DNA of 31,282 bases, taken from positions 721-32,002 of the forward strand of contig JAIPMN010002611.1 in the NCBI GenBank assembly GCA_020650975.1. Direction: 5' to 3'. A program made the position numbers and the translations under genes. A model generated the notes under the pieces. The model was not told where the DNA came from and ran no database searches. It saw nothing but the letters and a program-made list of their open reading frames with translations. Below, in pieces: positions 12,401 through 23,500 of this stretch. This DNA comes from Apostichopus californicus. Taxonomy: Eukaryota > Echinodermata > Holothuroidea > Aspidochirotida > Stichopodidae. Positions within the stretch are counted from its first letter, which is position 1. Every line of letters starts with the position of its first letter.

Positions 12401-15400
12401 GTCTTGTTTTCTTACAGTACCTTTGATTAAATTTTTTTTATGTGATTCAGTTTGAATCAAAACAACAAAGCTGTAAAAAGATGTGCCTAACAATTTTCTC
12501 TGTGAAGATGGTGAAATTTTCTCTCCTCAGAAAACTTATGCCAGATAAATTTCATATATGAGGCTGGATAGCACCAATTAATCATCGACGTAAATCTAAA
12601 TTGGAATGCAAACCTCAAGCTTGATAGGAAATAAAATGCCAAAAAAGTGAGCAAATTTTTTGTCTATTTTCTAGCATAGACTTGGATCTGTTCCGAACGT
12701 ACCTTTATCACATGCCAAGTGTGCCAACAGTGCAATTGTCTGGATGGTTTTACCGAGACCCATTTCATCGGCCAAAATCCCATTTAACTTCTTATCGTGT
12801 ATCGTCACCAACCAGTCCAGGCCGATGTGCTGGTACTCCCGAAGCTTGTGTTTCAGTAACGGAGGCACCTTTGTTGTAACCTGCAGAAACAAAAAAGAAG
12901 GAGTACAGACTTTTGACTTCAGCAATGCAAAACAAACAGATTCAAAACTGAAACAAAGAAAGGACCTTTGGAAACTTCACATTTTCTTCTCTTTCAAAAC
13001 TTTTACAACATTAACTAATGATCCAATTAATCCTTGCCTATGTTTGCAACAGATTTATGTTTCCCAGTCTTTGTCACATACATATCAGAATGATTCATGT
13101 TAAAGGCTATAGTAGATGAAACCTGACCACAAACAAAACCATCCACACATAACAAAGCTCTTCTGTTTTATTTAACACATGATTGAAATATTAACTTTTA
13201 AATTTAATAATCATAATAATAATAATCATAATAATAATCAGCTGTCAATTTTACAACACTTAGGCGACCAAAAAATGTAGGCGAAACCGGCAAGATTTAT
13301 GGACTACAACTTACATGCCAGGTGGCTTCCAATCCAACATTTTAACTCAAATTTGGAATCTTGTCAATTTAGAATATCATTTCAGATGGGAAAACCGTAG
13401 ATTGCTCTTGGATGAAAACCCACCTTACTATGACCCGGCCTGGTATCAACCCCTGAACCTTTCGATTGCTAAGCCGCATTGCTTCAAATGCCACCCCCTT
13501 TATCCACTTGCCCACAGCACCGGTAATAATTGTTTAAAATGTTCTTATCGTTCTCTTACCTGAGTATCAGAGAGGGTGTAACCTTTCGGTTGCAGACTCT
13601 CTGCCTTCTTTGCGATATCTGTGATCTCCTGGTTAGGGCCTGCATCCCCATCCTCAGTCTGCAACGTGGAGAAAGAAATGCAATATTTAAATAGTAGTGT
13701 CTTCTTTTTCCTTGAAGAATGTTACTGATATATTAAACCATAAATTATCAAGTTGAGACAATGAAAAAAAAGTCTTCACTCTTCAATAACCAAATGTGAT
13801 GACTAGAACACCTAAGTTGTGAAACAGTTCCATTTTTCCTAACCGCAGTGATTTTCAAAAGATTATATGCTCAAACAGGTATTTTTGGGAGGGGGAGGGG
13901 CAAAGGGTGTCACAGAGAGGGAGGGGAGAGTTGGAATACACAATTAGTCATGTGTGATGACACTATGGCAAACTTTCCTATCATGAAGTGATATCAGTTT
14001 CATGGAATGTCAATTTTGCAATTACCTTAAATTACTTAAAATTACTTTAAAATTACTCTAAAATTGGAAGCCAGGCATTTTTAAGGTGCAAGCAATGCGA
14101 TTCACTTTTGATTCAAAACAACAAAGCTGTAAAAAGATGTGTCTAACAATTTTCTCTGGGAAGATGGTGAAATTTTCTCTCCTCAGAAAACTTATGCCAG
14201 ATAAATTTAATATATGAGGCTGGATAGCACCAATTCATCATCGACGTAAATCTAAATTGGAATGCAAACCTCAAGCTTACTAGTCATGTGTGATGACACG
14301 ATGACAAACTTTCCTTTCATAAAGTGATATCAATTTCATGGAGTGATGTCACTTTTGCAATTACTTTAAAATTGGAAGCCAGGAATTTTTAAGGTGCAAG
14401 CAATTACCTTTGGCTTAGTCTCTGTTTGTTCCTCTTCCTTCTCCGGATGCAGCAAGTATTCCATGCCAACATCTTTCAGTTCTCCATCTTCATCTTCATC
14501 ATCTGCAACCTCCTCTTCAGATGAAGATGATTCTGAATAATACAATTCAAAGATCACCAGTTACAAAAGTTACGGGAAAATAAAGTAAAAGTGTTTTACA
14601 CTCCGCAGTCTTACGAAAAGTAAGCTGTAAAAGACAAATTTTCTTGGAAACAGCAATGACTTTATAACAAGACAATCTTCAAACAGAAAACAGTTGGTGC
14701 AAGTTGATAAAAGTTTCTACTGTTTTCTTAAATAATGTTAGACACTCTTAAAGCACAGAAACAAATATGAAGTTGCTATGCAAAGCTAAGAGTTTGTCTT
14801 TTGTTTTACGAAGCTTTATACGAACTGACAGCTGGAAATTACTGTTAGTTCCTGCCAAAGCTTCATTTTTTTAATAACAGAAATATTTAATACATAAATT
14901 GACAAAAGTAAAGTAACTGGCAGGTTAAAGAAATGTTTTACCTATGCTAACACATTTTGCATAAGTTTGCCATGAGAGGCCATTGATAAATTGTGCAAAA
15001 CGACTATGAATAGATGTGACGGTTACGTTCTCATATGTCAGGGAAGGGCACAAAGTAGCCACCTCCCCCCCCCCTTCGGGGTGCAGGAATAGGATCAATT
15101 TGGCCATTGTTGAAAAATGCCAAGCCAGCATCTATCCAAATCATCACACACAACTACAGTTTCCTAACCCTTTGGCTTTGACAATCTAAACCAACTGAAG
15201 ACAGGTAATACAAACTGTCTACTGTTTTGGATATCCAACATGAGTGAAAAGGTGACAAATATGACGACACAAAATAGAAAACTAATTCATTTACCATCAT
15301 CCTCTGAATCGTCACTGTCCATATCCCACTCCTCGGGGGATTGAGGCATTTCAAATTCTTCATCGTACGCACCGGCGTACTGCTTTAAGAGTTCCTCCAT

Positions 15401-17526
15401 CGGTAACTCGCTCTCTGCCTTTAAGTCACTCAGCTCTTCTTTATGGTCGGCTTCTCCTGCTAGATTCTCCTCTTCCTCAATCGTGTCTTCTTCATCGACC
15501 ACTGTAAATGTCAAAAGGTCAATCGTTGGGAGGTTCATATCCAAGAAATGTTTCCAATATCTACTCGACCATAAGCGCCTACCGGGCCATTCACCTCGCA
15601 GGAAAGGCACTGTGTTCTAGGCGACTGCTATGGATTCTTATTCCCTATCAAAAGCTGCCAATTTTAAGTTACTATGATAACAGCATGAAATTCCCAATAG
15701 GTAAGGGTTGGACGAAACCTGAATTCGATAAACAAAATTTTTATAGCAGAAGCAGGACGAGGAGCAAGACGATAATTGAAAGACAAATGCTTACCTTCGT
15801 TGTCAGTCTCATCAGCAGAAACAAGAAACTCTTCGTCTTTGGAGGTATCTTCCTTGGTAGATTCTTCTGTGTCGCTCAGCTATGAGGAAAGAATTCGGTG
15901 TTGAAAAACATTAAAATCATATCAATTAAAAGAGAAGAGATGCTGTAAAGTAGTTTGCAAATTCTTTTATCAAAAAAAGAAAAGAAAAAAAGGGGGATTT
16001 ATTCCATTAAAATACCATGAAGTTGTTTGTCAATGAATACATGGTCAGCTTAACATCAAAAGGTTTTGTGGTAGAAAAATGGAACATTTCCTGGGAAGAG
16101 AAACACCTTTCATTCAATTTTCCACAACCCTTTATCCCATATATCTATAGAAAATGTTCTTGGCTGTGTAGGAAATATTCATAGCAAATACCTTCATTTG
16201 TTTACTGGATATACCTGTACAATTAAGCCTAACTTGAAGTAATTTTTATTTTGACAGTGTAATTTGACAGATCCTGCCAAATATATATCTTTGCATGTCC
16301 GTATATCAATTTGCATAACGGTATTCCATGCGCTGTCAGATCGACGATTAACTTTCTTGTTTGATTAAAATGACTTACAACTGCCTTTAAATCAGCTTCT
16401 TCGTCTTTGCTTTTCTCTCCATCTGTGGCAGTCTCCTCTTCCAAGGCCTGTGGAGGCAGTTTGCTGAGTATTTCCTCGATCGGTTCTTTGCTCTCCTTCT
16501 GTAGCATCTCTAGTTCATTAGTCTCTTCATCTTGCTCTGCCTCTTTCTCCTCCACATCGATCGTCTCTTCATCGTCGCTGTCATTACCTATGGGTCTAAA
16601 TTCCTCATCTACAATGTAAACAAACAAAACAAGTTGCAAATAAATGAACGAACAGCGGGACTTTTTATCGTACGTCCTAATGTGACAACATCACTTAATT
16701 CTATCCGTGCAATATCTCTACTGAAATCTGCACTTTTTAAGCTTCTAATACAATGTTGATTTATCTTGAAATACTCACCAATCTGTTCAACATCTGATGT
16801 TTCCGGACTGGCAGAATGTGAACCTTGGACAGATCCCTGAACGGAGCCCTTCTCGCTCAAGTTCAACCCCTCAGACAACCAACTAGAATACTTCTCTGTT
16901 TGACCAACTATAAAATCCAGCTGCATATCAAGAGCTTTCTTTCTCTTTTCCTCCAATCGACTCTGCTGTTTGTATTGCACAACCTGTCAGGTCACAAACA
17001 AAGAGCATGTACAATTAAGCAATTAGTAAAAACATTGAATAAGAAAACCTTTCGCTCAGTAAAGCAGAAAGAGGGCAGAAGGAAGGGCAGAAAGAGGGCA
17101 GAAGGGCGGAAAGCTCAGAAGGTCAAGCGCTTCAACAGCCATCACCTGGAAGTAAGTAGCAAACAATGGTACCCTCACAGAATTTGAAAACTTTGGTGTG
17201 GATTAGTTTGGAATTTGTCATCATAAACAAAATATTTCAATATTTACACTACAAATTTTTCCAACACCAAAAATATTCAAATATTGAAGAGCCTTGATTT
17301 GAATGTCAGGAGAAATTTGACAAGTAAATGTGAACTTGAGCACTAAAATTTATATGAAGTGCAAGCTGACAGAACCTGATTAGTCTAGCATATTAATTTT
17401 CTTTCAAAGAGTCATCTTTCAATAAAGACTACATGTGAGGACTTGTTGATACATATAGAAGGTAATATACTTGATTTAGACTCCCACTTCCCCCCCCCCT
17501 CTATTCCTCCTCCCTTTTACTTTTGC

Positions 17527-17566
<40 letters not shown>

Positions 17567-20500
17567 ACATCATCAGACACCTTAACATGGAATATATACA
17601 GGTTGCAACAGCAACAGACATGTAAAACAATCTGTGACATCAGTTGGTTCCCTGAAATTACTATATGAGACTTTAAGCACTTCACTGGTATGAAAGTTGA
17701 CCAGTAAAGGGACTCTAAAATAAGCCTCAATAGGTCAGAGGTGACCGATGAAAAAACAATAAAAAAATGCTTACTTTTTCAATATTGACCCAAAATTGCT
17801 TCACTTCTTTTGCAATGTTACTAGCAATTCTCCTCAGTTTGTTTGCCTCATCTCTCTCAGCCTTAATTTCTTTGGCCTGCTTATCTCGGTGGTAAGCCGC
17901 AACTGCCCTGGCCAGCTGAAAAGAAAAGCCATAAAGTATACGTCATCATTACATCTACGATCTGTCCATTCAAAAAGTAATATGCTACGTGACTTGGGTA
18001 AGATGCTACTTACACATATGAAAGGAATTAATGTGTATAGCAGCTTTCTGTACACTGAACTGTTATATGCTGGTATATAACTGTTACATGCTGTACCTTC
18101 TGACAAACAAAACTACAAAATTAACCAACCTTGAAAATGTGTAAACACTAGCTTATTTCTGATGACTCAACATTTACAATCCAACAGACAAGAGTAGATG
18201 ACTTTGCAGAAATTTCCCAAATGTAAGTTAGCAATTACATTATAAAGAACTTATACCATCACCTATCAAATAAATGAGTAATGGAAAATATTAATAATTA
18301 CATGAAATCAAATACTAACACCATAGCAACATAACACAGCTATAAAGAAATTTTGTAAGCAAACTGTCGACTAGAGTTACCAACAGGTAGAAGAGAAAAC
18401 TTTAATTAAAATGTACAGGTTGCAAGTTTCAGCAGACCCTAACGAAGAATCTGCGATTAGATTTGGTTCCCTGACATTAATGTATGAGACTTATAGCACT
18501 CCACTGGTGAGAAAATTAACCAGCGAAGAGACTCTAATAAAGCCTCAAGAGCTACTTACTTTACAACAGCCACAATTTTTGTATTGGATCGTTTGGAGCA
18601 ACTGATCGAAACTTTGCATACTCACACGTGATTGGATAAACCTGGATTCAAACTAAATATTCTATGTGATTTACAATGATTTGGTTACCACTTACTACTA
18701 GAAGAGACATACAACATTCTAATCCCATTCAGACAATATTTACGTCTCCACAGATTCGATGCAATAAACATAAACAAAATGTCCAACCTTTCTGGCGGCC
18801 GCTTTCTTCCACCTTCTTTCCTGAGAGAAGTCTGCTGCCAACCATTGCATTTCATCTAGCAGATAATCCCAGTGAGTTTTGTATCTGGGAGGTTCCTGGA
18901 CTTTTGGCAGTCTCTTGGCAGACCAAAGTCCTTCCTTTCTTAGTTCTGCAATTCTCTGCATGACTTGAGCTTCCTGTAACAGGAAAGAATTGAGAAACGA
19001 ACCGATCAAATTTTGTCATAGATCGCAGCAATGACGCTCTCTGGGCTCAAAACAAAGCATAATAAGCGCAAAGGCTGCTCCTGATAAGGACCGTGGGATA
19101 GGCTGAAATCAAACAGGTTACCAACTTTTATTCTCAAAGACCAGAAAAAAAATGGAACTAAAGCAAAATGCCATATTTTTCTCTCAGATAGTTCAGCCAA
19201 GATGGCTGAAGTAATGTGAGTGAGAGTAAATTGATAACAGAAGGCAATGAGCAAATTGCTATAAAATTAAACTCCCAATTTGTAATAAGTCTTCTCTCAG
19301 ATTGTATATGGTTACAAACACAAATGAGTAGCAGTTGGCAATCTTTAAGAACTTTTACGAGTGATCTTCCCAGACGTCAAAAGATAAACACAACCTTCCC
19401 TGGTTGCGCTTATTCCAGTACACGAGCAAGCTCACCTGTTTAGCACGCTCCACAATCATCTCCTGGGAACCAATACTGTAGTCATACACGGCTGATAAAG
19501 ACTGCTGCCTCGTGGGTAGTCTATCCCTTGACCCTGGACTGAGGGGAGATTTATTTTGCTTAGGGATGGCTCCAGGAGGGATGACCCTTCTTGGAGTTGC
19601 AGAGACAACCGACAACGGGGTTGATGTAATTCCTTTTAAATGATGCAAAGAATAGACAGCAGTGAGTGTAAGAGAACATTACTTGGACATTTATCAGCCC
19701 ACTACATTCAAGAGCAATTTATTTTAAATTTACCAAAGATCATGTAAGCATCACTAAGTTATTTTCTGTTAAGGGTTATGTCTACAAAGTAGTTTTACAG
19801 TAATTTGACTTTTAGTCCAGCTTTAAGTAATCAGACTTTAAGGTTTCTTTCTCTTTTCCTCCAATCGACTCTGCTGTAACTTGTAATGCACAACCTGTCA
19901 GGTCACAAACAAAAGAGCATGTACTATTAAGCAATATGTAAAAACAGTGAATAAGAAAAGCTATCATCTCAGATGGGCAAGCGCTTCTACAACCATCACA
20001 TGGTAGTCAGTAACAAATAATGATAAACTCAGCAAGATCCATGCAGCACAGAATTTGATACTTTGGTGTGGATTTGTTTGGAAATTGTATTTATATTTCA
20101 ATATTTACACTACAATTTTTCAAACAAACAAAAATATTCAAATATTGGAGAGCCTTGATTTCAATGTCAGAAGAAATTTGACAAGTAAATGTGAACTTGA
20201 GCACAAAAATTTATAATGTGCAAGCTGACAGAACCTGATTATCAGAAGCAAAGTCTAGCATACTAATTTTTTTTCAAAGTGTCATCTTTCAATAAAGACA
20301 ATATATGAGGACTTGTGGATACATATTGAAGGAAGTATACTTGATTTGGACTCCCAACCCCCCCTCCCTTCCCCCTCCCTATTACTTCATCATCACCTCC
20401 ATCATCACCACCAACATCATCATCATCAGACAACTTAACATGGAATATATACAGGTTGCAACAGCAACAGACATGTAATACAATCTGTGACTTCAGTTGG

Positions 20501-23500
20501 TTCCCTGAAATTACTATATGAGACTTTAAGCACTTCACTGGTATGAAAATTTGCCAGTAAAGGGACTCTAAAATAAGCCTCAACAGGTCAACCGTGACCA
20601 ATGAAAAAACAATAAAAAAGGGCTTACCTTTTCAATATTGACCCCAAATTATGGGTTATGTCTACCTACTGGTAGGTACTACAGTAACTTGAATTTTAGT
20701 TAATCTGTAAGTAATAAGACTTTAAAGTTCCCCCGAGTAACCATCCAACCTCACACAGTCATTGCCATTTGTTTTCGCTGATGATTACTGATTGGACACA
20801 AAACAAACTTATACAAATCCTTATGGGAATAAACTTGTTTCTGGATGAAAATCTGAATGCACTAAGATTACCAATTACATATCACACAGACAGAGATTTT
20901 CCATACTACAAAGTACATCAAGGCTCCAATACGACATTAAATCCAACACTTCTTCTGATGCCTTTAGAATGTTTTCTATTTTAAAAGATGCATCGACATA
21001 CCTGGTGGTGGTGACTTGGCATCTTTCTGCCGCATCCCTGGAGGAAGCTTCAAATGTTGTCCCTGAGGAACAGGACTACCTTTTGAAGATACCGTCTGAC
21101 TGTTCTGCATCTTGACAAGAGGAGGACCTCCTTCCATGTCATCGTTGAAATCAAAAGCATCCAAACCTGGAGATTGGAAGGCAGCAGTGACATTAAACGG
21201 TTACCCAACCCTCCGAGATGACTAAACCATTCGTTCGAAGACCAGCTTACCCTCAACAGTTGACCATAATGAGGATAAGCAGTCATTCACGAATTGGCCA
21301 TCCAAGGTCTGATCCACAGATTTTAAATGACGTAAATTTCATCAAAGTTGAACTTGTCTAAAAACACATTGTGCAAAATGAAATAGAGTAGGTAACTTAT
21401 TAGCTTTACATGTTCAGAGATCAGATCTTGAAAATTTCATTTCATCTTATGCATTCGTTTTACGAGGCGGCTTCGTCGGGGATGGATAACAATACGCTCC
21501 AGGGCTACAGTATAACCAGTATATTTACAGGACAACAGTATATAACCAGGACAACTAGTTTATTTAAAACCACATTCACTGCTTTGGTACACCCTATCAA
21601 AATGAACTGAAAGTGTTTTAGAACAGTTGTACCATGTACAGCTTAGTTCCCCATACCTGCTTTATGATGCGTTCGTTTTCGTGTTCCATCTCCTTCCGAA
21701 GTACCACTACTGAAGGCGTGACGACCAATCGATTCATTCTCACTTTTCCTCCTGGCTGGAGTAGTTCCTTGTGTCTGTGGAGAAATCGTGCCAGACTGTG
21801 AGGAAGCACTTTTCAATCTGTAGTTAAGCCTACAGATAACAAGTCTCTGTTCCAATATGAGATTGCTGAATGTACATAGTAAAAGCTTTTGGTTTACAAA
21901 ATTCTCTGTACTCCATACAACTCCTGCATGACTGGTTTTCAATTTTAAAGATATGCTTTATGGGCTCCAATTATAACACGCTGTAGCTAGGAAAGTTTTG
22001 TGGTTATGTAATCGACTTGCAACAGTCGCAAATCGACCTCAGGCTCTACAATTAGCCTGCATAGCTTCTTAACACCATCAGGATCTTTGTGTAAACACTG
22101 TGTGGAAATATTTTCATGTCTACAGTGTAAATAATCATACAGCGTTCACACAAAGACCTTCTTACCAGAAAAAATATGTGGCAGGCGTTGCAGACTAATT
22201 GGTTAAAAGGGGTCACTTTACGACCAAGGCAAATCGATTATGTAATCTCAAGGTGCTATAGTTGGGGTTTATAGAGCAGACCATTAAACTCTCTTGCCAA
22301 TGTCATTTAAACCAAGATCAAATATTATGTGATGTATAGATTTAAAAGTTAAAGACACATACATCTGCACATATATATGTACGTACACACACACACACAC
22401 GCACATACAAACAGTATATACACATACCTACATACAAGCTCATTTCATATATGTGGGTAGTAAAGTGACCTGAAAATGGAAAATCTTCAAAGCATAAGGA
22501 AAGATACACAATGTCCTTACCATCTCAGATGACAAGCTGTATCTGCTTGGTTTTTCTTCAAGTTTGTGCTTTGTGAGGTACGATTCTAATGTTGCATTTG
22601 GTACCTTCTTTTTCCATGCTAAATAATCCATCATATTTCCTCCTCTCTGAAGGAAGAAAGACTCTGTCAGCCTCTCCATGTAGGCTGCGTTAATTTTTCT
22701 AAGAATTCCTCGCCTCTGCTTGAGGATTTCATTTCGCATACCTCCAATCTGCTCTTGCGATAACTGACTCACATCAGTTGGATTTTGCTGCATTGTTTCA
22801 GTTTTCTTTGCGACTATGGAATTGGAATGTGAGGGACTAGCCCGGGCACCTGTACTTATCTTGGGGGATGAGGCATGTGCGGCTACCTTCGCTACTGGGC
22901 TTTTACGTTCACTTACAGAGAGCTTGCTGCGCGGACTTGACTGTCCAGTGGTGTGGCGCAACACACCACCCTTGATGACCACCGGTGATGTGGCGCTCTG
23001 AACAACAGGGACAGACTGTCTGCTGGAGAAGGTAGGTTTGCTATGAGCGAGTTGCTGGAGGGTGGTGTGTTGGCCTCCTGCTACCATGTAGACATTAGGT
23101 GGAGCAGATGCTGTTAGGTTCTGAACCATCTGGGCAGATGACACCACAATCGGAGCGTGCTGAGTACCTGCAAATGATGACGGAGATACCTGCACATACG
23201 ACTGGCCTTGCTGTTGAGCTACACCTGCTACAGCCTGAGCCTGTAGTGAAATGGGAGAGGTGGACCCTGAAACGATGGCTACACCAGGTGAAACACCCCC
23301 AGCAATGTTGGGCGAGACTGCAGTGGCTGCAGATGGTGTCAAGGAGAGTCTCGGCAGGGTCCTTGGTGTCCCAACTGGAACGGACAACACAATATTCTGG
23401 GGCGATTGCTGTTGAGACTGTGGATTAAGGTGGGCATATTGCAACAGGATCTGCTGATACACCTTCTGAGTATTAGCAGAACTACTGCTCTGCGATGCAT

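Noticed and set aside
12682-13103. Plus-strand frames opposite the ATPase exon
   Set aside because: Antisense to the Walker A exon; the minus strand carries the conserved protein.
12444-14278. Explaining the X/X' pair as a simple tandem duplication
   Set aside because: The sequence between the copies includes exon 12 and exon 13, which are not duplicated, and X' is flanked by its own separate direct repeat.
16407-16619. Serine-rich plus-strand frame
   Set aside because: Antisense of the acidic SRCAP exon 8; Glu/Asp codons read as Ser on the other strand.
17443-17730. Poly-Ile (plus) and poly-Asp (minus) frames
   Set aside because: Products of the CAT microsatellite.
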